Below are positions 1 through 7,124 of a DNA stretch of 64,000 nucleotides, piece by piece. Origin of the DNA: Geothrix sp. (GTDB lineage: Bacteria > Acidobacteriota > Holophagae > Holophagales > Holophagaceae); NCBI RefSeq assembly GCF_020622065.1, contig NZ_JAHRYQ010000001.1, positions 1,178,001 to 1,242,000 on the forward strand, written 5' to 3'. Position 1 is the first letter of the stretch, and each line of letters begins with the position of its first letter. A program made the position numbers and the translations under genes. Under the pieces are notes generated by a model. It made no database searches. It had not been told where the DNA came from and saw only the letters and a program-made list of their open reading frames with translations.

Positions 1-175
1 CCACATCCTTCTCGCCGCTGTCGGGGAACATGCCCACCAGGTCGCGCCGATCCACGGCGGACCGGGACTCGATCATGCCCAGATCGCCCTCAACCTCGCG
101 GCCGTTGATGAGGTTGAAGCCGATCACGGACTTCCCGGCGCTGGCGGCGGCGGGAGCGTTGGGCTTGAGGTACAT
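1..175 (-). CDS. pruA: L-glutamate gamma-semialdehyde (P5C) dehydrogenase, N-terminal fragment
   Basis: Only the first 58 codons are in the window; the gene runs off the left edge. The translation starts MYLKPNAPAAASAGKSV and continues with an INGREVEG segment and an SRSAVDRRDLVGMFPDSG segment. This is the N-terminal pattern of NAD-dependent P5C dehydrogenases, where the 'NP' usually follows 'ING'. An AGGAG box lies 6 bases before the ATG, which fixes the start. The enzyme would oxidise glutamate semialdehyde to glutamate, the second step of proline catabolism. The first-step enzyme, proline dehydrogenase, lies 3.8 kb away at 3961-4857 on the other strand, so PutA is split here. The call rests on a short N-terminus, so another aldehyde dehydrogenase is possible. 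Confidence 0.6.
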   Translation of the reverse strand, partial: MYLKPNAPAAASAGKSVIGFNLINGREVEGDLGMIESRSAVDRRDLVGMFPDSGEKDV

Positions 176-260
176 GCCTGACTCCTGGCGTAACCCGTAA
201 GCATAACGCGGCTGCCGGCCCCTCCCACACCCGCTAGACTGGGAGATTGCCGGAGCCCGG

Positions 261-1010
261 GTGTTCGACAGCATCTCCATCCCCACCATCCTCGTCAGCT
301 ATGTGGCCCTGCTCTTCAGCCTGAGCGTGCACGAGGCCAGCCATGCCACCGCGGCCTACTGGCTGGAGGACGACACGGCGGCGCGGCTGGGCCGGATGAC
401 CCTGAATCCCCTGGCGCACATGGACCTGCTGGGCACCTTCGTGTTTCCGCTGCTGGGGATGGCCACGGGCTTCCCCTTCATCGGCTGGGCCAAGCCCGTG
501 CCGGTGGATCCCCGGAACCTCACCCGCCGCTTCACCCAGCGGGGCGGCGTGGCGATCGTCTCGGCGGCCGGGCCCGCCTCCAATGTGGCGCTGGCGGCCC
601 TCTTCCTGGGGATCCTGGTCATCCTGGTGAAGGTGGCGGCCCCGCCCCAGGCCCTGGAGATGAAGCTCTTCGCGTATGCCCTGTTCGCCCGCAAGGTCGA
701 GAGCCTGCAGGCCCTGGAACTGGGATCGGCGCTGACCCTGGGCCTGGCCCTGACGGGCCGGCTGGTGCTCATCAATCTCGGCCTGGCGCTCTTCAACCTG
801 CTGCCCCTGGGACCGCTCGACGGCTCCGGCATCCTCCGCGGCATGCTGCCCTGGCGCTGGCTGCCGAAGTACGACCGCGTCCAGCCCTGGATGGGCGGGG
901 CCCTGATCGTCCTCGCCCTCACGGGCCTGCTGGGCTATGTCATCGGGCCCGTCTTCGGCGTGATCCTGATGGGCGTCGAAGCCATCGCCCGCCTCTTTCT
1001 CGGGGCTTGA
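261..1010 (+). CDS. Site-2 protease (peptidase M50) family membrane protein
   Basis: The 249-aa, strongly hydrophobic protein has a zinc-binding HEASH motif (HExxH) at residues 24-28 in the first membrane segment. A C-terminal NLLPLGPLDG motif supplies the third metal ligand, Asp187. Together these define the compact, PDZ-less site-2 proteases that cut substrates within the membrane. The start is GTG at 261, directly before the first hydrophobic helix; no strong ribosome site is visible. The protein ends 27 bases before trpS and the two are probably cotranscribed, although no functional link is evident. The substrate cannot be inferred. Confidence 0.85.
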   Translation: MFDSISIPTILVSYVALLFSLSVHEASHATAAYWLEDDTAARLGRMTLNPLAHMDLLGTFVFPLLGMATGFPFIGWAKPVPVDPRNLTRRFTQRGGVAIVSAAGPASNVALAALFLGILVILVKVAAPPQALEMKLFAYALFARKVESLQALELGSALTLGLALTGRLVLINLGLALFNLLPLGPLDGSGILRGMLPWRWLPKYDRVQPWMGGALIVLALTGLLGYVIGPVFGVILMGVEAIARLFLGA

Positions 1011-1037
1011 TCCCTCTTCTCTCGGAGTCCCATTCCC

Positions 1038-2027
1038 ATGCACCGCATCCTGTCCGGCATCCAGCCTTCGGGTTCTCAGCACATCGGCCACCTGGTGGGC
1101 GCCCTCGACAACTTCACCCACCTCCAGGGGAAGGGCGAGGCCTTCTACATGATCGCGGACTGGCACGCGCTCACCTCGAAGTACGAATCCGTCGGGGAGA
1201 TCTGGCCCGCCACGCTGGAGCTCACCGCCACCTACCTGGCGGCGGGTCTGGATCCGAATCAGGCCACGATCTTCGTGCAGAGCCTGGTGAAGGAGCACGC
1301 CGAGCTGCACCTGCTGCTGTCCATGGTCACGCCGCTCTCCTGGTTGGAGCGGGTGCCCACCTACAAGGAGAAGATGCAGAACGCCGTGGCCGATCTGGGC
1401 AGCTACGGTTTCCTCGGCTATCCCCTGCTGATGACCGCGGACATCATCATCTACAAGGCCCACAAGGTGCCCGTGGGCGAGGATCAGCTCTTCCATGTCG
1501 AGCTCGCCCGGGAGGTGCTCCGCCGCTTCAACTTCCTCTACCAGCGAGAGGTGTTCCCCGAGCCCGAGGCCGTGCTCACCAAGACGCCCAAGGTGCCGGG
1601 CCTGGACGGCCGGAAGATGTCGAAGAGCTACGGGAACTGCATCTACCTGCGGGACAGCAACGCCGACATCCTGGAGAAGTGCACCCGGCAGATGGCCTCC
1701 GACCCCGCCCGCGTGCGCAAGACCGATCCCGGCAACCCCGACATCTGTCCCGTCTTCGAGTTCCACAAGCTCTTCAGCGATGACGCGACGGTCCAGCTGG
1801 TGAACACGGAGTGCCGCCGGGCGGGCATCGGCTGCTTCGACTGCAAGAAGCGCGTGGCCGAGGCCATCATCCGCCGCGTCGAGCCCGTGCGCGAGAAGAT
1901 CGAAGGCTACCTGGCCCGGCCGGACGACCTGCAGGAAGTGCTGCGTGACGGCAGCGCCCGGGCCCGCGCCGTGGCGGTGGAAACCATGGCGGATGTGCGC
2001 GGCGCCATGAAGATGCCGAACATCTGA
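1038..2027 (+). CDS. trpS: Tryptophan--tRNA ligase
   Basis: The 329-aa class I aminoacyl-tRNA synthetase charges tRNA-Trp in the cytoplasm. The N-terminus carries SGIQPSGSQHIGH, with the HIGH signature at residues 15-18, and GRKMSKSYGN places KMSKS near residues 193-197. The length matches bacterial TrpRS. A GGAG about 10 bases before the ATG is the likely ribosome site. The gene follows the M50 peptidase gene closely and is followed by a tRNA-Lys gene. A Cys-containing segment near the C-terminal third (GCFDCKKR) is of the kind found in some bacterial TrpRS. Confidence 0.97.
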   Translation: MHRILSGIQPSGSQHIGHLVGALDNFTHLQGKGEAFYMIADWHALTSKYESVGEIWPATLELTATYLAAGLDPNQATIFVQSLVKEHAELHLLLSMVTPLSWLERVPTYKEKMQNAVADLGSYGFLGYPLLMTADIIIYKAHKVPVGEDQLFHVELAREVLRRFNFLYQREVFPEPEAVLTKTPKVPGLDGRKMSKSYGNCIYLRDSNADILEKCTRQMASDPARVRKTDPGNPDICPVFEFHKLFSDDATVQLVNTECRRAGIGCFDCKKRVAEAIIRRVEPVREKIEGYLARPDDLQEVLRDGSARARAVAVETMADVRGAMKMPNI

Positions 2028-2087
2028 GAGGGGGGCCACAACGGGCTCTTGCGTTCCGGCCCGGCCCTGGTAAGATTTCCTTCTCGT

Positions 2088-2164
2088 GGTCCCTTAGCTC
2101 AGCTGGTTAGAGCATCTGACTCTTAATCAGAGGGTCCCCGGTTCGAGTCCGGGAGGGACCACCA
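2088..2164 (+). tRNA. tRNA-Lys (anticodon CTT), CCA encoded
   Basis: A full cloverleaf can be drawn. The acceptor stem GGTCCCT pairs with AGGGACC, and the D-arm is AGCTC..GAGC. The anticodon stem TCTGA/TCAGA encloses the loop CTCTTAA, giving anticodon CTT. The T-arm contains GGTTCGAGTCC. Discriminator A and CCA follow directly, so the CCA tail is encoded in the DNA. An intrinsic terminator starts 8 bases downstream, so this tRNA is a single-gene unit. Its promoter must lie in the short 2028-2087 gap after trpS, unless it is cotranscribed with trpS. Confidence 0.97.
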
Positions 2165-2172
2165 CTCAAGAC

Positions 2173-2208
2173 CCCCGCAGTCGCTGAGCCTGCGGGGTTT
2201 TTGTTTTT
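2173..2208 (+). terminator. Intrinsic terminator of the tRNA-Lys gene
   Basis: An eight-base stem, CCCCGCAG paired with CTGCGGGG, closes a nine-base loop. It is followed at once by TTTTTGTTTTT. Confidence 0.9.
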
Positions 2209-2509
2209 GGGGCCGGACGCAGCGTGCCGGCTGGCGGAGGCTTCGATTCCGGTCGAGGATCCACGAGGCGTAGCCGTCGATGGGGGGCGAGGACCTCTGA
2301 TCAATCCACCCGTGGGTGGTTAAAAATCGAGTGCTGGTACCGGTGGGTCTCCCATTTTCAAACCGGATCTGGGGACCTCGGAGGTCGGGCTGACATTGGG
2401 CCGGGTGGGAACGCCCACCTGGACATGCGCCCTGTCGTGATGACAGGACTTCTTCTCTTTCCATCCCCGCCCGGACCGGACCCGGCGGGCCATCCATGCA
2501 GGAGGCAAC
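2209..2509 (+). other. 301-base non-coding stretch; leader of the next gene
   Basis: No protein gene is convincing here. The + frame that is open across it continues into a different gene and has no family resemblance. Several short hairpins are visible: GACCTCGGAGGTC near 2376, GGTGGG/CCCACC near 2404-2421, and CCTGTC/GACAGG near 2431-2447. The last is followed by a pyrimidine run (CTTCTTCTCTTTCC). The stretch ends in an AGGAGG four bases before the ATG at 2510. It may be a structured 5' leader, but it matches no riboswitch class I can recognise. Confidence 0.4.
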
Positions 2510-3082
2510 ATGAATCGCATCGTGAAAACCGCTGGTCTGATCGCGGCCGGGCTCCTCGGTGGAAGCCTGTTCGCGGAGGATTTCCAGACCCTGATGGGTA
2601 CCACCCGAACCACTTGGCCCGAAAAGCGGCACATCGGGGTGATCTGCAATTACCAGAAGAACCTGGATGCCGTGTGGGATCTCGCCAAGGCTGCGGGCGT
2701 GGACAGCTTCATCACGGTGGTGGATGCGCGGAGCGACCTCAACCCCGTTGGCGTGGCCGCCGTGCTCGGAAATCAGAAGGTGGACTACCTCGTGGTGATG
2801 CCCCAGGACCTGCTCTATCACGACGGAGTCTACGCCTCCACCGTCGTCATCAAGCGGCTGGCGACCATGGGCATCCCGACGGTGGCCACCACTCCCATCG
2901 CCTTGAAGCAGGGCGCCGTGTTCAGCGTGGGGGAGGGGACCGAAGGCCAGGTCCTGGTGAACGACCGGCTGATCGGCACCATCGAGGTGCACCTTCCCGA
3001 GCGGAGCATGATCACCCAGAAGTCGAGCCTGATCCTCGGGAGGGAGGGGATGGCCACCATTCAGGTCCGTTCCGTGAAATGA
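2510..3082 (+). CDS. Exported protein resembling the C-terminal lobe of ABC substrate-binding proteins
   Basis: The 190-aa protein has a clear signal peptide (hydrophobic residues about 8-20, then a cut near FAED). The mature part alternates strands and helices. Its second half, with GIPTVATTPIALKQGAV and a G-x-x-G-QVLVNDRL-like segment, resembles the last lobe of the TrpX/PF04392-type periplasmic binding proteins. In those proteins a late 'GIP.v' strand and a final helix close the ligand cleft. At 190 aa it is well short of a whole binding protein (about 300 aa). It may bind ligand by itself or be a divergent relative. AGGAGG precedes the ATG. A strong terminator follows, so it is monocistronic. 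Function unknown. Confidence 0.7.
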   Translation: MNRIVKTAGLIAAGLLGGSLFAEDFQTLMGTTRTTWPEKRHIGVICNYQKNLDAVWDLAKAAGVDSFITVVDARSDLNPVGVAAVLGNQKVDYLVVMPQDLLYHDGVYASTVVIKRLATMGIPTVATTPIALKQGAVFSVGEGTEGQVLVNDRLIGTIEVHLPERSMITQKSSLILGREGMATIQVRSVK

Positions 3083-3098
3083 CGGGGTATCTTCCTGG

Positions 3099-3125
3099 AA
3101 AAGCCCGGCGATGCCGGGCTTTTTG
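3099..3125 (+). terminator. Intrinsic terminator
   Basis: A GCCCGGC/GCCGGGC stem with a three-base loop is flanked by AAAA on the left and TTTTT on the right. It would work on either strand and ends the unit starting at 2510. Confidence 0.9.
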
Positions 3126-3255
3126 GCGTCCGGTCCCAGAGATCGCCTCTCGCCCGGCCGGGACCCTTCCGCAGAATGTGACGCTGTTCATACAACCAAT
3201 CCTGGCCCGGGTCCCAGGGCCCAGTACCCTTGGAGGCGGAGACTTGGAGGCGCTT

Positions 3256-3756
3256 GTGCTGCGAGGCCTGCTCCCCATTCTGTCGGGTCTGGTGCTTGCG
3301 GCCTCGACCAGTCCCATCCCCGAAGCCGTGGAGATGCGGCCGGGGATCTACATCCTGAAGGGCGGCGCCACGCCGGCGATCTACTCCGCCCTGAAGCAGC
3401 AGCACATCACCCATGTCGTTGATCTGAGAAAAGATGGGGAAATAACCCCGCAGTCGGCCTTCGTGGTGACGACCCTTCAGGAAATGAAGGTGCACTACAT
3501 GCGGTACGCGACGAGCCGGGTCCCCCCCGCCGGGGATCTCGATTTCCTCCGGACCCTGCTCAAGGGGTTCCCCAAGGACGCACGGATCGTGATCACCTGC
3601 AGCAACGGCAATCGCGCCGCGGCAGCGATCTGCCCCTGGCTCATCCTCGATCAGCACCTGCCCATGGAAGAAGTCCTGGTGGCCTCGCGCCGGGCGGGGC
3701 TGGCCGTGCCGGAAACCGAGGAGGCCATCCGGGGCTACCTGAAAGCGCGGCTGTGA
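3256..3756 (+). CDS. Secreted rhodanese/DUF442-like phosphatase-fold protein, copy 1
   Basis: The 166-aa protein starts at GTG 3256, chosen because GGAGG lies 5 bases upstream and a signal peptide (MLRGLLPILSGLVLAAST) follows. The mature domain runs from a PEAVEMRPGIYILKG strand, through HVVDLRKDGE, to the catalytic-loop motif TCSNGNRAA. Spacing in that loop is C-x4-R, as in DUF442 and rhodanese-like proteins, not C-x5-R as in classical tyrosine phosphatases. A paralogue with the same layout sits at 59620-60126. A periplasmic phosphatase or sulfur-transfer role is possible, but no substrate is indicated. It is flanked by a terminator upstream and about 200 bases of non-coding DNA downstream. 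Confidence 0.75.
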   Translation: MLRGLLPILSGLVLAASTSPIPEAVEMRPGIYILKGGATPAIYSALKQQHITHVVDLRKDGEITPQSAFVVTTLQEMKVHYMRYATSRVPPAGDLDFLRTLLKGFPKDARIVITCSNGNRAAAAICPWLILDQHLPMEEVLVASRRAGLAVPETEEAIRGYLKARL

Positions 3757-3874
3757 CCTTCCGCCCATCCGGGGCCTGATCCGCTGCTGGGCAAGGGGCC
3801 GGGAAGCGCCCAGACCACAGACCGGTGCGCCTTTGCAGACCCCTGTCGGTCACATTCCACCCTCTCCATCGTCA

Positions 3875-3930
3875 ATGGAAGGGGCCGTGGAGCTATATTT
3901 GATGGTCCGCCCGATCCTGATGGAAGGGGC
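3875..3930 (+). promoter_or_regulatory. Probable promoter region of proline dehydrogenase with a direct repeat
   Basis: ATGGAAGGGGC occurs twice, at 3875-3885 and 3920-3930. The two copies are 45 bases apart and bracket a TATATT -10-like hexamer at 3894-3899. A matching -35 box is poor, which would suit an activated promoter. The repeat could be an operator, but this is only a pattern seen by eye. Confidence 0.35.
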
Positions 3931-3960
3931 GGGAAACGCAGGAACGACGGGAGGAATACC

Positions 3961-4857
3961 GTGGATTTGAAACGCACGATCCTTGACCTCATGCCGGACA
4001 TGCTGGTCCGCACCTTCGCCGCCCCCTACTGTGCGGGCAAGGGCATCTCGAGTGGCGTGGCGAAAGCCGATGAGATCCACAGCAAGCTGGGCCTCTCCAC
4101 CACCCTGGATCTCCTGGGCGAAGAGGTGTTCAAGCGCGAGGATGTGGAAGCCACGGTCCAGGTCTACTTCCGGATGATCGAGGCCGTGAAGGACCGCCCC
4201 TTCGCCACCATCAGCCTCAAGCCCACGCAGCTGGGCATCAACGAGAGCGAGGCCTACTGCCAGGAGAACCTCCGCCGCATCGTGGCGGCGGCTGCGGAGC
4301 ACAAGATCCACATCACCCTGGACATGGAGGACCGCCACTTCACCGATGTCACCCTGCGGATGTTCAAGGCCATCCGGAATGAGTTCGACAACTTCGGGAT
4401 CGTGCTGCAGAGCCGCCTCTTCCGCACCCCGGAAGACATCAAGGCTCTCCACACCAAGCCGTGCAAGGTCCGCATCTGCATCGGCATCTACAAGGAGCCG
4501 GCGGAGGTCGCCCTCCAGGACAAGCGGGACATGAAGGAGAAGCTCTTCGAGTGCGTGCAGCTCCTGCTCGAGCACGGGCACTATCCCGAGATCGCCACCC
4601 ACGATGAGCCCACGGTCCGCCGGTGCATGGCCTATCTGGACCAGCGCGGCGTGGCGAAGGATGCCTACGAATTCCAGATGCTGCTGGGCGTGCCCCGCAT
4701 GGAGCTCCAGCAGGAGATCGTGAAGCGTGGTCAGGTCATGCGGCTCTATGTCCCCTTCGCCGAGGACTGGAAGTACGCCGTGCACTACATGAAGCGCCGC
4801 CTGGGGGCCAATCCCGCCATGGCCGCCATGGTGATCAAGAATTTGTTCGGTCGTTAA
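3961..4857 (+). CDS. Proline dehydrogenase (FAD-dependent, monofunctional)
   Basis: The 298-aa protein is a single-domain PRODH that oxidises proline to pyrroline-5-carboxylate and passes electrons to the quinone pool. Visible family features along the barrel are SLKPTQLG, DMEDRHFTD, VLQSRLFRTPEDI, CIGIYKEPAEV, ATHDEPTVRR and the C-terminal RLYVPFAEDW..YMKRRLGANP segment, whose arginines bind the proline carboxylate. The start is GTG 3961 with GGAGG six bases upstream. It is shorter than bifunctional PutA. The partner P5C dehydrogenase appears to be the partial gene at the left edge, on the opposite strand. No regulator adjoins it. Confidence 0.92.
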   Translation: MDLKRTILDLMPDMLVRTFAAPYCAGKGISSGVAKADEIHSKLGLSTTLDLLGEEVFKREDVEATVQVYFRMIEAVKDRPFATISLKPTQLGINESEAYCQENLRRIVAAAAEHKIHITLDMEDRHFTDVTLRMFKAIRNEFDNFGIVLQSRLFRTPEDIKALHTKPCKVRICIGIYKEPAEVALQDKRDMKEKLFECVQLLLEHGHYPEIATHDEPTVRRCMAYLDQRGVAKDAYEFQMLLGVPRMELQQEIVKRGQVMRLYVPFAEDWKYAVHYMKRRLGANPAMAAMVIKNLFGR

Positions 4858-4959
4858 TTTCCCAAGGATTCCCAGGTTGGATTTAGGGGTTGGGAAAGCC
4901 CCTGGATGTGGCTAAGGTGCTTCCAGTGGGCCCCGTGCCCCACCTGGATGGAGGGTTTC

Positions 4960-5148
4960 ATGAAGAAGATCCTGGCGCTTGCCTTGGTGAGCTCCTTCGC
5001 GCTGGTGGCCTTCGCCGCCGAAGAGAAGAAGCCTGAAGCCAAGAAGAAGCCGGCTTGTGGCATGGCCTGCTGCGAGAAGAACAAGGTCGCGTCCTGCAAG
5101 GATTGCCCGGACTGCGGCAAGAAGAAGGAAGCTCCCAAGAAGAGCTGA
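4960..5148 (+). CDS. Small exported Cys- and Lys-rich protein
   Basis: The 62-aa protein starts at ATG 4960, after GGAGG. A signal peptide of about 19 residues (MKKILALALVSSFALVAFA) is followed by a strongly basic mature peptide. This has KKP repeats and seven cysteines arranged as C-x3-CC-x6-C-x3-C-x2-C. The Cys pattern could bind a metal ion or an Fe-S or Zn centre in the periplasm. I do not recognise a family. It lies between proline dehydrogenase and an intrinsic terminator, with about 100 bases of its own upstream DNA, so it is probably monocistronic. Confidence 0.75.
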   Translation: MKKILALALVSSFALVAFAAEEKKPEAKKKPACGMACCEKNKVASCKDCPDCGKKKEAPKKS

Positions 5149-5176
5149 CCTCCCCGCCTTCTCAGGGAGGCCCGTG

Positions 5177-5207
5177 AAAAGCCCCGGAGCCTGTCTCCGG
5201 GGCTTTT
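5177..5207 (+). terminator. Intrinsic terminator
   Basis: The stem GCCCCGGAG/CTCCGGGGC has a five-base loop. AAAA precedes it and TTTT follows it. It ends the small exported protein gene. Confidence 0.9.
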
Positions 5208-5240
5208 GCGTTCCGCCGTCATTCGTGATTGTCTGGAAGA

Positions 5241-7124
5241 ATGAATGTCCGCGCCTGGATTCCCGCCGCTGCCCTGCTGCTTCTGACCGCTGCGACCACG
5301 GCGGGGTGGGTGTGGACCCGGGATCCGCTTCCCGCGGCCCAGACCCAAGCCCAGGATGGCGGAACCCCCGTCAAGAAGCAGGGTGGGCTCCGCCGGGCCG
5401 CGCCGGTCCGGGAGCGGCTGGTGGACCAGACGCCGCTGCTGACCGCCCGCAGCCTGGTGCCCCTGGCGGTCACCCTCGAAGAACAGCAGCTGGCCCGGCA
5501 GGCCGAACGGCTGGCCAACCATGAGGTGGACCTGGCTTTCACCGACGCCCTGCGGAGGGCGTCGAGCGCCCAGGCGCCCAAGACTCCGGAGGTCAAGGAG
5601 CTGGCTGAGCTCAAGGCCAAGGCCCAGGCGACCGTGGAGGCCGACCAGCAGCTGATCGCGCGCCTGACGAAGGAGCTCGCCTCAGCCCGGGAGTCCCAGA
5701 AGGGGGCCCTGGAGGACCAGCTGGATGTCGCCAAGGCCCAGGCGGAGCTGGACAAGGACGAACTGGAGGCTGCCTCAGAGGACCTGGCAAGGGTCGGCGG
5801 TGATCCCCAGGCCCGGATCCGGCGCCTGAAGGAGGCTCACGAGGCGGCGGACAAGGAATCCTCCCAGGTCATGGCCGCCCCCCGGCCGGCCTCGGCCTTC
5901 CAGCAGGGGAGCCTGCTGGCCCGGCTGGGTGAGTGGACGGCCCAGCGCACGAAGTACCGGCGCCTGGACCAGGCCCGGCTGGATGCCCTGGGCAAGGTGC
6001 AGGTGCTCACCAAGCGCCGGGAGACCATCGAGGCCCGGGCGAAACAGGAGAAGGACGACCGGGAGGCCGCGAAGTACTGGGCGAACAACCTGGTGCAGGG
6101 GTCCGCCGCGGCGGGCGGCGGCCCCGGCCGGGAGCAGGCCCAGGAGGCCGTCTCCTACCTCCGGAAGTACGGCGATGTCCAGCGCAGGCTTTCGGACATG
6201 GGCCGCCGCATCCAGGATCAGCAGGAGCTGGCGGAAGTCTATGGGAGCTGGATGGGGCTGGTGGACGGCAACCGGAATGCGGCCCTGCATGGGCTCCTCG
6301 CCCGCCTCCTGTGGGTGCTGGGCCTGGTCTTGGGCGCCTACCTCGCGGGCCTGCTCATCGACCACCTCTTCCACCGGGCCGCCGCCGGCGACAAGAAGGG
6401 CGCCGGCACCTTGCGGACCGTCGTGAAGCTGGTGGTCCAGGTGCTGTGCGTCCTGGCCATCGGCTTCGTGATCTTCGGCATGCCGGCCCAGACCACGACG
6501 GTCCTCGGCCTGGCCGGCGCGGGCCTGACGGTGGCGCTCAAGGACTTCATCGTGGCCTTCTTCGGGTGGTTCATCCTGATGGGCCGCAATGGCATCCGCG
6601 TGGGCGACTGGGTGGAAATCCGGGGCGTGGGCGGCGAGGTGGTGGAGATCGGCCTCCTCCGTACCGTGCTGCTCGAAACTGGCAGCTGGAGCGACGCCGG
6701 GCATCCCACCGGGCGGCGCGTGGCCTTCGTGAACAGCTTTGCCATCGAGGGGCACTTCTTCAACTTCACCACCTCGGGCCAGTGGATGTGGGACGAACTG
6801 CGCGTGATGATTCCGACCGGCCAGGATCCCTATCCCATCATCGACCGGGTGCAGAGGCTGGTGGAGGAACAGACGGAGGGCAACGCCCGGCTGGCCGAGA
6901 AGGACTTGAACCGGGTCGCGGCCCGTTACCGGGTGCGCGGCTTCTCGGTGGTCCCGGATCTCAATGTGGTGCCGACAGCCAATGGCATCGAGATCCGCGC
7001 CCGCTACCTGACGCAGGCCTCGGCGCGCCATGAGGCCCGCCTGCGCCTGAACCAGGCCGTGGTGGAACTGATGCACGGCCCCCGCGGGGAAGCCGGCGAA
7101 CCTGATGTGAAAGTCGAGGCTTGA
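5241..7124 (+). CDS. MscS-family mechanosensitive channel with long N-terminal coiled coil
   Basis: The protein is about 627 aa. A signal anchor at the N-terminus is followed by roughly 300 residues of Glu/Ala/Lys-rich coiled coil (residues about 80-330). Membrane helices come next, then the MscS pore and beta domain: TVLGLAGAGLTVALKDFI is the pore-lining TM3 pattern and GDWVEIRGVGGEV starts the beta domain. This resembles the large MscK/MscM-type channels, whose periplasmic extensions sense envelope state. The start is uncertain: ATG 5241 is used, and TTG 5229 is in frame. Neither has a well-spaced ribosome site. Its stop overlaps the start of the ABC-F gene (TGATG), so the two are translationally coupled. 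Confidence 0.88.
   Translation: MNVRAWIPAAALLLLTAATTAGWVWTRDPLPAAQTQAQDGGTPVKKQGGLRRAAPVRERLVDQTPLLTARSLVPLAVTLEEQQLARQAERLANHEVDLAFTDALRRASSAQAPKTPEVKELAELKAKAQATVEADQQLIARLTKELASARESQKGALEDQLDVAKAQAELDKDELEAASEDLARVGGDPQARIRRLKEAHEAADKESSQVMAAPRPASAFQQGSLLARLGEWTAQRTKYRRLDQARLDALGKVQVLTKRRETIEARAKQEKDDREAAKYWANNLVQGSAAAGGGPGREQAQEAVSYLRKYGDVQRRLSDMGRRIQDQQELAEVYGSWMGLVDGNRNAALHGLLARLLWVLGLVLGAYLAGLLIDHLFHRAAAGDKKGAGTLRTVVKLVVQVLCVLAIGFVIFGMPAQTTTVLGLAGAGLTVALKDFIVAFFGWFILMGRNGIRVGDWVEIRGVGGEVVEIGLLRTVLLETGSWSDAGHPTGRRVAFVNSFAIEGHFFNFTTSGQWMWDELRVMIPTGQDPYPIIDRVQRLVEEQTEGNARLAEKDLNRVAARYRVRGFSVVPDLNVVPTANGIEIRARYLTQASARHEARLRLNQAVVELMHGPRGEAGEPDVKVEA

Noticed and set aside
234-2039. A 601-codon minus-strand open frame opposite the M50 peptidase and trpS genes
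   Set aside because: Long antisense frames arise freely in very G+C-rich DNA. The + strand carries canonical motifs (HExxH, HIGH, KMSKS) and the antisense product is His/Gly/Arg-rich with no family.
2107-2304. Minus-strand frame across the tRNA-Lys gene with an SRTRTGDPLIKS-like product
   Set aside because: This is the antisense of a tRNA, a well-known source of false proteins; the tRNA and its terminator explain the DNA.
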